From contig NZ_PDHM01000027.1 in assembly GCF_002573715.1 (NCBI RefSeq), positions 62,001 through 126,000 of the forward strand: a stretch of DNA of 64,000 nt, given 5' to 3'. The translations under genes were made by a program, and so were the position numbers. The notes beneath the pieces are model-generated. The model had not been told where the DNA came from, did no database searches, and was given only the letters and a program-made list of their open reading frames with translations. The stretch is from Paenibacillus sp. EZ-K15. Its GTDB lineage: Bacteria > Bacillota > Bacilli > Paenibacillales > Paenibacillaceae. This document shows, piece after piece, positions 25,665 through 34,394 of the stretch; positions within the stretch are counted from its first letter, which is position 1; the number at the start of each line of letters is the position of its first letter.

Positions 25665-26720
25665 TTACGGATAAATCGGCGTAAACGTAAGTCCGAGGCT
25701 CTCCTCCCATCCCATCATCAAATTCAGGTTCTGGATCGCTTGCCCGGCCGCACCCTTCACCACGTTGTCAATGACCGATATAATGGTCACTCTGTTCGTA
25801 CGCGCATCCACCGCAAATCCGATATCGCAGAAGTTCGACCCGGTGACTTCTTTTGTCGCAGGCCATACGCCCAAGTCACGGATTCTCACAAACTGGCGGT
25901 CCTTGAAATACTGGCGATACAGCTCAATGAAATCCTCTTCCGTATAAGGGCCATTCAGCGTGGCATACATAGTGGTCATGATTCCCCGCGTCATCGGGAC
26001 CATATGGGTTGTAAAAGTAACCGTAATCGGTTCGCCAGCTACCTGAGTCAATATCTGCTCAACCTCGGGAATATGTTGGTGCTTATTTACCTTATAGGCT
26101 TTAAAATTCTCGTTAATTTCGGCATAATGCGTCATCAAACTCGTTCCCCGGCCTGCACCGGACAAGCCGGATTTGGCATCGATAATAAGAGAAGAGGCAT
26201 CAATCCATCCCGCACTAATTGCCGGAATCAGCCCGAGCAGCGTTGCTGTCGGATAACAGCCCGGATTGGAGATGAAATCCACATCGCGGACCTCTTCGCC
26301 AAACACTTCGCATAGGCCATATACAGCCTTCTCCAAAAGTTCCGCACTCGGAGCCGTGTGCTTATACCACTGTTCATACACTGCCCCGTCCTTCAAGCGA
26401 AAATCTCCCGAGAGATCAATGACCTTCAGGCCTGCATCCAGCAGCTCCGGCACCAGCTTGGCACTGACGCCCGAAGGTGTGGCCGCAAACACCAGATCTG
26501 CCACCTCCGCGATTTCCGCTGGATTAACACCATCCAGGTTCCGGGTCATGATATTCGTCAAATGCGGAAAACCGTCCGATATCGGCACGCCTGCAGTCGA
26601 TGAAGAGATTACCGATGTAATCTCAACGCGCGGGTGCGCTTGCAGCAACCGGATCAGTTCCACGCCACCGTAACCGGTAGATCCAACAATAGCAACTTTT
26701 ATTGTATTTGTGTCCGTCAT
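25665..26720 (-). CDS. argC: N-acetyl-gamma-glutamyl-phosphate reductase
   Basis: NADPH-dependent reduction of N-acetylglutamyl phosphate. The nucleotide-binding GSTGYGGVELIRLL is near the N-terminus, and the active-site cysteine is in SNPGCYPTATLLGL. Length is 351 residues, standard for the shorter class. It is the first gene of the arg run and follows a leader of about 300 nt behind an ArgR-like controlled promoter. Confidence 0.96.
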   Translation of the reverse strand: MTDTNTIKVAIVGSTGYGGVELIRLLQAHPRVEITSVISSSTAGVPISDGFPHLTNIMTRNLDGVNPAEIAEVADLVFAATPSGVSAKLVPELLDAGLKVIDLSGDFRLKDGAVYEQWYKHTAPSAELLEKAVYGLCEVFGEEVRDVDFISNPGCYPTATLLGLIPAISAGWIDASSLIIDAKSGLSGAGRGTSLMTHYAEINENFKAYKVNKHQHIPEVEQILTQVAGEPITVTFTTHMVPMTRGIMTTMYATLNGPYTEEDFIELYRQYFKDRQFVRIRDLGVWPATKEVTGSNFCDIGFAVDARTNRVTIISVIDNVVKGAAGQAIQNLNLMMGWEESLGLTFTPIYP

Positions 26721-27025
26721 TTATCCTCATCCCTCTCCCCAAGGAACAGCCGAAGGACCTTATGCAAGGTCCCATTCATCCATTCCCTTCATCTCTACGT
26801 CATGCCCATCCGTTTCCATCTTTCGATCGATTCACATTGCCCCCTGAGCTCTGCCCTTGACGTGGAAAGCCATAGAAATCAAGTGACTGCTGATGCTCTT
26901 GATATGGTTTTCCATCGTGAAGCAGTCAGGCTAGTGATGATCTTGTTCGGAAGTCTTCTGTCTCCTGCGTTAAAACGACGCTTTCTTCATAGGGTATTCA
27001 TTGACTTTATCCGTCTCATAAATAT
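26721..27025 (-). other. Long untranslated leader of argC
   Basis: About 300 bases without a gene between the predicted transcription start and argC. A hairpin with GGACCTT pairing AAGGTCC (about 26756-26773) lies close to the argC ribosome site. It has no T-run, and the T-box core AGGGUGG-ACCGCG is absent, so no known riboswitch or T-box was recognised. Confidence 0.5.
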
Positions 27026-27030
27026 GTATT

Positions 27031-27059
27031 ATTATACGACTGTATTCATATAAATACAA
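27031..27059 (-). promoter_or_regulatory. Promoter of the arginine cluster
   Basis: On the minus strand TTGTAT (27054-27059) and TATAAT (27031-27036) are 17 bases apart. The -35 is weak and the -10 is perfect. The spacer holds a palindromic ArgR-like box. Confidence 0.7.
27041..27058. promoter_or_regulatory. ARG box (ArgR/AhrC operator-like)
   Basis: TGTATTCATATAAATACA is an 18-base near-perfect palindrome with the A/T-rich TGAATA half-sites of ARG boxes. A second weaker palindrome (GTATTATTATAC, 27026-27037) is centred one and a half helical turns away and overlaps the -10. Occupancy by the arginine repressor would block the promoter. The operator is inferred from sequence and position. Confidence 0.65.
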
Positions 27060-27112
27060 TGGATTATTCAAATTTGGTCCCATTGCAAATGAATTCCAAG
27101 CGCCTTCAATGT

Positions 27113-27682
27113 CTAAAGAGTCGATTCAAATTCTTCTTTTAGAATGGAATACAATTTGAGGTCCCAATGCTGACCTTTGATTTTGATCCCCTTCCTCAAC
27201 GTTCCCTCATAGGACATGCCGATCTTCTCCATGACACGCTGAGAGCCGATGTTCCCTTCTATGCAACGAGCCTGGATGCGCACAAGATCCATTTCGCCAA
27301 ATCCGAGTTTCAGTAACGCGGAGGCTGCTTCCGTCATAAGACCTTGTCCCCAACAATCCCGCGCGAGTACGTAACCGATCTCCGCACTCTGCTGTTCGGG
27401 CTTCCACCACACAAAATCCACCGTCCCCACCAAACGCCCACTCTCCTTCAGCTCGATCCCCCAAGGGGCAATATCATGCTTGGCATACTGGACTAGTATA
27501 AACTGGATGAATTTCTTACTGTCATCGATCGAGCGATGGGTTTCCCATGTTACGTACTTGGCAACCTCATCATCAGAGGCATAGGTATACATCTGATCCG
27601 CATCCTGCATCGATATTCTGCGAAGCCGCAGGCGCTCGGTTTCCAGCACCGGCAAATTAGCAAAGATCTGTTCGATTTCCAT
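27113..27682 (-). CDS. GNAT-family N-acetyltransferase (RimJ/RimL-like)
   Basis: A 189-residue acetyltransferase of the RimJ/RimL type. It begins in the usual way with LETERLRLRRISMQDADQMY. A later block, IGYVLARDCWGQGLMTEA, carries the acetyl-CoA binding Q/RxxGxG/A-like loop, followed by ARCIEGNIGSQRVMEKIGM. Substrate is unknown: family members acetylate ribosomal proteins, amino-acyl compounds or antibiotics. The ATG at 27682 follows a GGGGGTGGGGG tract, and the upstream start at 27703 is inside that tract. It stands alone between the arg promoter and the repeat copy A. Confidence 0.85.
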   Translation of the reverse strand: MEIEQIFANLPVLETERLRLRRISMQDADQMYTYASDDEVAKYVTWETHRSIDDSKKFIQFILVQYAKHDIAPWGIELKESGRLVGTVDFVWWKPEQQSAEIGYVLARDCWGQGLMTEAASALLKLGFGEMDLVRIQARCIEGNIGSQRVMEKIGMSYEGTLRKGIKIKGQHWDLKLYSILKEEFESTL

Positions 27683-27801
27683 AATCCCCCACCCCCTGCA
27701 CAATATTAGATACCATTATATGCTCTTTACTAGAAAAATAAAGAAAAATTCAAGGTCTTCGATCAGCCCCCACCGAAAAGCCGATTCCATTAGAAAAACG
27801 A

Positions 27802-27898
27802 CTATCGGCGTCCTTCACAAATGTCAGACCGCGTTTAGAGAAAATTTTTCTTACGATTACCGAATGGTTCAGCTTTGCTGAAACCCTATCGATTCTAT
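27802..27898 (+). repeat. Dispersed palindromic repeat, copy A
   Basis: The segment begins CTATCGGCGTCC and holds a core (27826-27853) that matches copy B in 25 of 28 positions. The 3' part has an inner hairpin TTCAGC-TTT-GCTGAA flanked by less perfect outer pairing (CGATTACC with CTATCGATT). It lies upstream of the GNAT gene and downstream of the yitT-family gene. Confidence 0.65.
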
Positions 27899-27906
27899 AA
27901 TTCCAC

Positions 27907-27932
27907 AAAAAAAGAGACGGTGATATACACCG
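27907..27932 (-). terminator. Intrinsic terminator of the YitT-family gene
   Basis: CGGTG and CACCG form a 5-bp core stem (27918-27932) followed on the minus strand by TCTC and seven T residues. Confidence 0.65.
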
Positions 27933-27974
27933 CCTTTCGTGTATCGAGAACCTCTCGACACCGCTTCTATTATG

Positions 27975-28880
27975 TTACGCCTTGATATTGCGGAAGCCTT
28001 CACCCAATACCTCATGGGCATTGCTAATGATGACAAACGCATTCGGGTCCACCGATTGCACCACCGTTTTCAGACGGGGAATTTCACTTTGTCCGACTAC
28101 GACCATCAGAACTGTCCGGTGTTCACCCGTATAGCCGCCCTCTGCGGTCAGCTTGGTTAATCCACGGTCGAGATCCTCGAGAATGGCCTTCGTTATCGGC
28201 TCCGTATGATCGGATATAATGTAAGCCACCTTGGTGAAGCTAAAGCCCAGCTCAATGGCATCAATCACTTTGCCTGTCACGTACAGTCCAATGAGTGCAT
28301 ACAACGCCTGCTCCAGCGACAGCACGAGGGCTGCCGAAGAGATCACAATCGCGTCCAAGAGCACGACACAGAGGGAAAAGCTGAGGCCGCTGTATTTTTG
28401 CAGGAGCTGGGCCACGATGGTCAATCCACCGGTTGAACCCCTACCGCGATAGACCAGCCCCATCCCGATTCCGACGCCGATCCCGCCATAGATGGAAGCT
28501 AAGAGGGGATTGGAGGTTGGAATCGGCCAGTCCTTGGTCAAAAAGACGAACAACGGCAAAATCACGCTTCCCAGCAGGGAACGGATGCCGTAATCGCGTC
28601 CAAGCAACCAGAAGCCCAGCACAAACAAGGGGATATTCAGCGCCCACTGCGTAAAGGCCGGTTCAATGCCGAGCCATGCTTGCGCAAGAACGGACAATCC
28701 GGACACACCGCCTGAGGCGATGTGGTTGGGCAGGAAAAACAGATTAAATGACAGCGCCATAATAAAGGAGCCGATGATGATAAAAACGGTGTCCACCGTC
28801 TGTCGAAGGGGACCGTTGATCGGAATCAGGGGTTCTCTTTTCCTTTTGTTAATCGATGGATTACCAGCGGATTGCGCCAT
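27975..28880 (-). CDS. YitT-family membrane protein (DUF2179)
   Basis: A 301-residue membrane protein. About five hydrophobic segments cover residues 30-185. The C-terminal soluble DUF2179 domain begins near VAYIISDHTEPITKAILEDL and includes the GGYTGEHRTVLMVVV block. The first loop has the FFLPNHIASGGVSGL motif that marks the family. Bacilli carry several paralogues. Function is not established. It lies 26 bases before the end of prfB, same strand, and may be read from the prfB promoter. Confidence 0.88.
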   Translation of the reverse strand: MAQSAGNPSINKRKREPLIPINGPLRQTVDTVFIIIGSFIMALSFNLFFLPNHIASGGVSGLSVLAQAWLGIEPAFTQWALNIPLFVLGFWLLGRDYGIRSLLGSVILPLFVFLTKDWPIPTSNPLLASIYGGIGVGIGMGLVYRGRGSTGGLTIVAQLLQKYSGLSFSLCVVLLDAIVISSAALVLSLEQALYALIGLYVTGKVIDAIELGFSFTKVAYIISDHTEPITKAILEDLDRGLTKLTAEGGYTGEHRTVLMVVVGQSEIPRLKTVVQSVDPNAFVIISNAHEVLGEGFRNIKA

Positions 28881-28906
28881 AGCTCTTCAAATCTCTCCTC
28901 AACGTC

Positions 28907-30020
28907 CTACTCGACTTCCAGCTTGATCTGACTGCGCAAATATCCATCGATAAAAGCATCCAGATCCCCGTCCATGACGGCTCCTATATTACCGGTCTCC
29001 ACCTGTGTACGATGGTCTTTCACCATGCTGTACGGATGGAATACATACGAGCGGATCTGGCTGCCCCATGCGATGTCGGACTGCTCGCCGCGGATTTCCG
29101 CCAATTCCCTCTGCTGCTCTTCGATCTTACGTTCATAGAGCTTGGAACGAAGCATGGTCATCGCACGCTCACGGTTCTTTATCTGGGACCGTTCATTCTG
29201 ACAGGTTACAACCACTCCTGTTGGCAAGTGGGTGATCCGTACGGCCGAGTCCGTCGTATTGATATGCTGACCACCGGCACCGCTCGCACGGTAAGTATCA
29301 ATCTTCAGGTCCTCCGTGCGGATGTCCAGTTCAATCTCATCGTTAATCTCAGGAACGACGTCACAGGACACAAATGAGGTATGGCGACGGCCGGAAGAAT
29401 CGAACGGGGAGATCCGAACCAGGCGATGCACCCCTTTTTCAGCCTTCAAATACCCATAAGCATTGTAGCCCTTAATGAGCAGTGTCACGCTCTTGATTCC
29501 CGCTTCATCCCCGGGCAGGTAATCCAGCGTCTCCACCTTGAAGCCGCGTTTCTCCGCCCAACGCGTATACATGCGATGCAGCATTTGGCCCCAGTCCTGA
29601 GACTCGGTTCCCCCCGCGCCCGGATGCAGCTCAAGGATGGCATTCATTTTATCGTAAGGCTGGTTCAACAGCAGTTGGAGTTCAAACTCTTCTACACGTC
29701 CAACCAGGTCCTTGATCGTTTCTCCGATTTCTCCTGCAAGGGAGTCATCGCCTTCTTCATCCGCCAGCTCGATCATCACGACGGCATCATCGTAATCCAC
29801 CTGCAGCTTCTGATAGTGATCCACCGATGACTTCACGGCATTCATCTCGGTAATAAGCGCCTGAGCCTTCTCATTGTCATCCCAGAAATCCGGAGCTGCC
29901 ATCTTCTCCTCAAAATTCTCAATCATCTCCTGCTTTAAACTTAAGTCAAAGAGACCCCCTAAGATTGGTTAGTTTCTTGCTGATTTCACGCAGGTCCTGC
30001 TTCACACTTGGATCGATCAT
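28907..30020 (-). CDS. prfB: Peptide chain release factor 2, joined by programmed +1 frameshift
   Basis: RF2 reads UGA and UAA stop codons. Codons 1-24 are read from ATG at 30020 and end at an in-frame TGA (29946-29948). A +1 shift at CTT-T continues in the frame starting GACTTAAGT and runs to 28907, giving about 370 residues. The catalytic GGQ is in YRASGAGGQHINTTDSAVRI, and the UGA-recognition tripeptide SPF is in VRISPFDSSGRRHTS. All elements of the autoregulatory site are present. The stretch from 29926 is only the second part of the gene and should not be annotated as a complete protein. Confidence 0.96.
29945..29964 (-). promoter_or_regulatory. prfB: prfB programmed frameshift site
   Basis: The minus strand reads CTTAGGGGGTCTCTTTGAC. 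A Shine-Dalgarno-like AGGGGG lies three bases before CTT TGA C, the classical arrangement. When RF2 is scarce, the ribosome pauses at UGA and slips +1 to make more RF2. Confidence 0.95.
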
Positions 30021-30147
30021 GAGTCCTCGTCCTTTCTTATCTACACGTAATAATTTCAGTATACCCTCTCCTGCATGAAAAACGTTCCATTTAAGAGAAA
30101 ATCCACGTCACATCGCTTCACAAAATATTTCACTGTTTATTCAGATA

Positions 30148-30231
30148 AACTCCCTTAAACGCAGCAATGATTTCGAATCACGGTGGAATAGACCACAGTC
30201 ACCCGGTTCATCTGCCGCTCTTAAGGGAGTT
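30148..30231 (-). repeat. Multi-stem structured element between secA and prfB
   Basis: An 11-bp perfect outer stem (AACTCCCTTAA and TTAAGGGAGTT) continues after a small internal loop into a 7-bp stem (GCGGCAG with TTGCTGC, including wobbles). It encloses two hairpins, GTGG-TCTATT-CCAC and TGATT-CGA-AATCA. This looks like a folded RNA or a composite palindrome. No ORF and no T-tract accompany it. A TTCGAAA loop recalls a tRNA T-loop, but the other tRNA arms are absent. Confidence 0.5.
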
Positions 30232-30242
30232 GAAAAGTTTGC

Positions 30243-30261
30243 GCCCGTAACCTGGACGGGC
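30243..30261 (-). repeat. Short GC hairpin
   Basis: GCCCGT-CCAGGTT-ACGGGC on the minus strand, a perfect 6-bp stem, lies between repeat copy B and the structured element at 30148-30231. There is no T-tract. Confidence 0.5.
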
Positions 30262-30268
30262 TATATGA

Positions 30269-30365
30269 GGATGATCGAATTTTACAGAGATGCTGATCAA
30301 ATTCGATCATCACAAGAAAAATATCCTCTAAACGCGGTCTTGCTTCTGTGAAAGCACGTCGATAG
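30269..30365 (-). repeat. Dispersed palindromic repeat, copy B
   Basis: Read on the minus strand it begins CTATCGACGTGC, passes through the core shared with copy A, and ends in a perfect 13-bp inverted repeat, GATGATCGAATTT and AAATTCGATCATC (30270-30282 and 30299-30311). It lies 38 bases after the secA stop. Confidence 0.7.
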
Positions 30366-30402
30366 ATGCTTTTCTTCTATTCATCGCACTTGGCTAGATC
30401 GC

Positions 30403-32916
30403 TTAAGCGTTCTGTCCATGGCAGTGCTTATACTTCTTGCCGCTGCCGCAAGGGCATGCATCATTCCGGCCGATCTGTTCAGCCACTTGGACCGGACGCT
30501 TCTCGGCAGGTTCGCTGCTGCTGTTCGTGGAGACTTTATTCTCGTCCACAACTGCTTGACGCTCCTGATTTGTCGCGATTTGGGCCTTCATGATGTACGT
30601 CGCCACTTCTTCCTGGATCGTCGCGATCATGGCATTAAACATCTCGAAGCCTTCGAATTGGTATTCGCGAAGCGGATCGGTACCGCCGTATGCACGGAGG
30701 TGGATACCTTGACGCAGCTGGTCCATCGCATCGATATGATCCATCCACTTACTGTCCACCGAACGCAGCACGATAACTTTTTCGAACTCGCGTACCATTT
30801 CTTCGCCGATGGCTTGCTCACGCTCTTCGTACTTCTTCATCACGAGCTCGAAGATATACTCGGTAATCTCTTCGGCTTCTTTGCCCCACAGATCTTCGCG
30901 AGTGACGGAACCTTCGTCCAGCAGCTTGCTGTTGACGTAGTCTGCCACTTCTTGCAGTTCCCAGTTCTCCGGAATATCATCGCTGCAGTGAGCCTGCACA
31001 ACACGATCAATGACCGGCTTAATCATCTCTACAACGATTTGCTTAATGTCTTGGGACTCCAAGATCTCGCGGCGCTGTTTGTAGATGATCTCACGCTGTT
31101 GGTTCATGACGTCATCATATTGGAGAACAACTTTACGCATATCGAAGTTGTTGCCTTCTACCCGCTTCTGCGCGGATTCAACCGCACGGGTAATCATTTT
31201 ACTCTCGATCGGCTGATCTTCTTCAAAACCAAGACGATCCATCATATTCAGCACGTTGTCTGTACCAAAACGTTTCATCAGCTCATCACCGAGGGACAGG
31301 TAGAACTGAGTTGACCCCGGGTCACCCTGACGACCGGCACGACCACGCAACTGGTTATCGATCCGGCGCGATTCGTGACGTTCTGTACCGATAATGTGAA
31401 GTCCGCCAATATCCTGTACGCCTTCACCAAGCAAAATATCCGTACCGCGTCCCGCCATATTCGTCGCGATCGTTACCGATCCCGGCTGACCGGCGCGTGA
31501 GATGATTTCCGCTTCCTCCGCATGGTACTTCGCATTCAGAACTTTATGCTGGACGCCTTTGCGCTTCAGCAGTTCCGATAAACGCTCGGAGTTCTCAATG
31601 GAAACTGTACCTACCAGAATTGGCTGGTTCTTTTTGTGACGTTCTACGATCTCCGCTACAACCGCCTTAAACTTGCCCTCTTCGCTCTTGTAAACCACAT
31701 CCGGCATGTCGACACGCTGATTCGGTTTGTTCGTAGGAATTTGAAGCACTTCAAGGCCATAAATCTTCTTGAATTCTTCTTCCTCGGTTTTCGCCGTACC
31801 GGTCATACCTGCCAGCTTGCGATACATCCGGAAGTAGTTCTGGAAGGTGATCGTTGCCAGGGTCATGCTCTCGTTCTGAACCTCGATGCCTTCCTTCGCT
31901 TCAATCGCCTGGTGAAGACCGTCGCTATAACGGCGTCCAGCCATCAGACGTCCCGTGAATTCGTCAACGATAACCACTTCGTCGTCGGTAACAACGTAAT
32001 CCACATCGCGGCGCATAATCACGTTCGCTTTCAGCGCTTGTACAATGTGGTGGTTCAATGTTACGTGGTTATGGTCATACAGGTTGTCGATACCGAAGGA
32101 ACGCTCCGCTAGTGCCACGCCTTTTTCGGTTAAGGCCACGGATTTGACCTTAATGTCTACCGTATAATCCTCTTCCGCAGTCAGACGCTTTACAAAGCGG
32201 TCTGCTGCAAAATACAGCTCCGTCGATTTCTGAGCTTGTCCCGAGATGATGAGCGGCGTACGCGCTTCGTCAACCAGGATGGAGTCCACTTCATCAATGA
32301 TACAGAAATAGAGCGGACGCTGAACCATCTGCTCTTTGTAGAGGACCATGTTGTCCCGCAGATAGTCAAAGCCGAACTCATTGTTCGTACCATACGTAAT
32401 ATCGCAAGCATACGCTTGCTGTTTATCCGGGTGTTCCATACCGCTCAGGTTAACCCCGACCGTCATTCCCAGGAAATTATATATTTGCGCCATCTCTTGG
32501 CTGTCACGCTGCGCCAGATAATCATTGACCGTTACAACGTGAACACCTTTGCCAAGCAGGGCATTTAAGTAAACCGGCAGCGTACCTACAAGGGTCTTAC
32601 CTTCACCGGTCTTCATCTCTGCAATTCTGCCTTCGTGGAGGGCCATTCCTCCGATCAGCTGCACGTCATAGTGACGCTTGCCGAGTGTCCGTCTGGAAGC
32701 TTCACGGACTGTCGCAAACGCTTCAGGAAGCAATTCCTCCAGCGTCTCACCTTTCTCGATCCGCGCACGGAACTCTTCGGTTTTGGCTTTCAGCTGCTCA
32801 TCGGAGAGCTTCTCAAAATCCGGTTCCAGTTTGTTGATTACATCGACCGTCTTCATGAGACGTTTGACATCACGCTCGTTGGTGTCGCCGAAAATCTTTT
32901 TGACAAGTCCTAGCAT
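30403..32916 (-). CDS. secA: Preprotein translocase ATPase SecA
   Basis: Motor that drives secretory proteins through SecYEG. It begins MLGLVKKIFGD. Walker A is MKTGEGKTLVG, the DEAD-like motif is IIDEVDSIL, and the second nucleotide domain has TNMAGRGTDILLG and the QLRGRAGRQGDPG helicase motif. The C-terminal zinc-binding tail CPCGSGKKYKHCHG, which binds SecB or membrane phospholipid, is intact. Length is 837 residues. The ATG at 32916 follows GAAAGGGG, and the longer frame to 32970 is unsupported. It precedes prfB as in Bacillus. Confidence 0.98.
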   Translation of the reverse strand: MLGLVKKIFGDTNERDVKRLMKTVDVINKLEPDFEKLSDEQLKAKTEEFRARIEKGETLEELLPEAFATVREASRRTLGKRHYDVQLIGGMALHEGRIAEMKTGEGKTLVGTLPVYLNALLGKGVHVVTVNDYLAQRDSQEMAQIYNFLGMTVGVNLSGMEHPDKQQAYACDITYGTNNEFGFDYLRDNMVLYKEQMVQRPLYFCIIDEVDSILVDEARTPLIISGQAQKSTELYFAADRFVKRLTAEEDYTVDIKVKSVALTEKGVALAERSFGIDNLYDHNHVTLNHHIVQALKANVIMRRDVDYVVTDDEVVIVDEFTGRLMAGRRYSDGLHQAIEAKEGIEVQNESMTLATITFQNYFRMYRKLAGMTGTAKTEEEEFKKIYGLEVLQIPTNKPNQRVDMPDVVYKSEEGKFKAVVAEIVERHKKNQPILVGTVSIENSERLSELLKRKGVQHKVLNAKYHAEEAEIISRAGQPGSVTIATNMAGRGTDILLGEGVQDIGGLHIIGTERHESRRIDNQLRGRAGRQGDPGSTQFYLSLGDELMKRFGTDNVLNMMDRLGFEEDQPIESKMITRAVESAQKRVEGNNFDMRKVVLQYDDVMNQQREIIYKQRREILESQDIKQIVVEMIKPVIDRVVQAHCSDDIPENWELQEVADYVNSKLLDEGSVTREDLWGKEAEEITEYIFELVMKKYEEREQAIGEEMVREFEKVIVLRSVDSKWMDHIDAMDQLRQGIHLRAYGGTDPLREYQFEGFEMFNAMIATIQEEVATYIMKAQIATNQERQAVVDENKVSTNSSSEPAEKRPVQVAEQIGRNDACPCGSGKKYKHCHGQNA

Positions 32917-33065
32917 GGTTAACCCCTTTCGTGCAAAACAAGTGATAGAATCAACTTCATTAAATGCCAAAGGGTTAAATGATGAAATCGATTCATTGAT
33001 TCCTTATGATGGTCCCATTTCATGCAGGCTAAAAAGCCCGTCCCATAAAATGAGGGTTTGCATAA

Positions 33066-33094
33066 ATTGTAACAGTTTGTAAGGGATGCCGCAA
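33066..33094 (-). promoter_or_regulatory. Probable secA promoter
   Basis: TTGCGG (33089-33094) and TACAAT (33066-33071) are 17 bases apart on the minus strand. They would give a leader of about 140 nt. Confidence 0.55.
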
Positions 33095-33508
33095 CAATAT
33101 GTGCTATCACAAGAGATGTCTGTTACGTGAAGCCCTACTCTATGAGACGCTGGAAGGCTCAAAAAAGTTGCGTCGAGCATTTGTCCAGCGTTAAACAATG
33201 GAATTATATTCATTTCACAAACAAAACATCACATCTAAATAGGTGTGAAATATTCATCTCCCATTGTCCAGAAATAACAAAGACTCCGCCCCGGTGATGC
33301 TCTTCAATCATGGCTAACCGAACGCGAATCCCCTTATATAGGAAGTCCTTAAGACGTTATACCTGAAGCTATTTAAGAAACGGCCCCGAAGTCCGCTATG
33401 AGTCATCTCATCAAAATAATGGTTGCACTATTCAGCATACTCCGATGGTTTACCATCAAATACCACCATCTTTACGATGCCTACCGCATCAAAAACGTAT
33501 ATATCCAA

Positions 33509-33543
33509 ATAAAGAGCCCCACCCGCTTACACGGATGAAGGCT
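33509..33543 (-). terminator. Weak terminator of hpf
   Basis: GAGCC pairs with GGCTC around a partly paired GC-rich interior and is followed by TTTATTTG on the minus strand. Stem quality is modest. Confidence 0.45.
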
Positions 33544-33630
33544 CATCTTACATTTCAATTTCATTTCACCATTTTAAAATTCGAATCAGGTCCAGCTACT
33601 TCTGCATTCCGCTTGGAATGCCGCTTAAGC

Positions 33631-34197
33631 TTAATCCCGCTCGATCAATCCGTACTTGCCGTCATCACGCTTGTAAACGACATTTACTTCTTGTGTGTCA
33701 ATGTTGGAAAATACGAAGAAATTATGGCCTACCATGTTCATCTGCAGGATCGCTTCTTCCACGTCCATCGGCTTCATGGTAAAACGTTTCGTACGGACAA
33801 CTTCGTAACTGTCATCGTCATACTCGACTTGCTCTGCCTCCATCTGACTGGTTGCCGCTGCTCCGTTCGTCGCAATGAGCGTTTTCAATCCGCCCTCTTG
33901 TCTGATCTTACGGTTCAGCTTGGTTTTGTGCTTGCGAATCTGACGTTCCAACTTGTCCACAACAGCGTCAATGGAAGCGTACATATCGTCGCTTCGGTCT
34001 TCCGCACGCAGTACCACGCCTGTGAGCGGAATGGTCACTTCCACTGTGTGCAATCCTCGAATGACATTCAGTGTGACATATCCTTCAGAGGTGGGGGGTG
34101 CATCAAAATACTTATCTAGCCTGCTGAGCTTCTTGTCAACATAGTCCTTCAAAGCATCGGTCACTTCAATTTGTTGACCTCGGATAGTGAATTGCAT
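33631..34197 (-). CDS. hpf: Ribosome hibernation promoting factor, long form
   Basis: Binds 30S subunits and pairs ribosomes into inactive 100S dimers in stationary phase. The N-terminal beta-alpha-beta domain (1-100) begins MQFTIRGQQIEVTDALKDYV. After a variable linker, a C-terminal dimerisation domain (about 125-185) runs from VVRTKRFTMKPMDVEEAI to KYGLIER. At 188 residues it is the long Bacillota type. The ATG at 34197 follows AAAGGAGGAG, so the frame further upstream (to 34299) is not coding. A strong promoter sits 25-53 bases before the start. Confidence 0.96.
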   Translation of the reverse strand: MQFTIRGQQIEVTDALKDYVDKKLSRLDKYFDAPPTSEGYVTLNVIRGLHTVEVTIPLTGVVLRAEDRSDDMYASIDAVVDKLERQIRKHKTKLNRKIRQEGGLKTLIATNGAAATSQMEAEQVEYDDDSYEVVRTKRFTMKPMDVEEAILQMNMVGHNFFVFSNIDTQEVNVVYKRDDGKYGLIERD

Positions 34198-34221
34198 TGG
34201 GCACTCCTCCTTTGCACCTTC

Positions 34222-34250
34222 ATTATAGCATTTTGTTAAGGCTATGTAAA
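34222..34250 (-). promoter_or_regulatory. hpf promoter (extended -10)
   Basis: TTTACA (34245-34250), a 17-base spacer ending in TGC, and TATAAT (34222-34227) on the minus strand. The match is very close to sigA consensus, giving a leader of about 20 nt. Confidence 0.75.
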
Positions 34251-34304
34251 AAGTCAGAATTGTGAATTTTAGCACAATATTTTTCAGGGAACGACGCACA
34301 GAAA

Positions 34305-34329
34305 AAGACTCCGGACGAACCGGAGTCTT
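34305..34329 (-). terminator. Intrinsic terminator of the cold-shock gene
   Basis: A perfect 10-bp stem, AAGACTCCGG and CCGGAGTCTT with a 5-base loop, runs into TTTTT-rich sequence on the minus strand. Confidence 0.85.
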
Positions 34330-34394
34330 GGGCTAGCGAATCTCGAATTGTTAACCATCTATACCGTTTATGTAGGTCGGCTGTGCCGGGATGA

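Larger units (their letters stand above)
32917..33630. other. 714-base region between hpf and secA, no gene
   Basis: It holds the likely secA promoter (33066-33094), a secA leader of about 140 nt with no recognised riboswitch, and a weak hpf terminator near 33509-33540. The remaining 33100-33500 has no ORF with a plausible ribosome site and no repeat seen elsewhere in the window. Confidence 0.5.

Noticed and set aside
26721..27025. T-box leader for argC
   Set aside because: The AGGGUGG-ACCGCG antiterminator core and a terminator T-run are both absent.
30148..30231. Possible tRNA or tRNA-like gene
   Set aside because: A TTCGAAA loop is present, but there is no 7-bp acceptor, D arm or anticodon arm in the right spacing.
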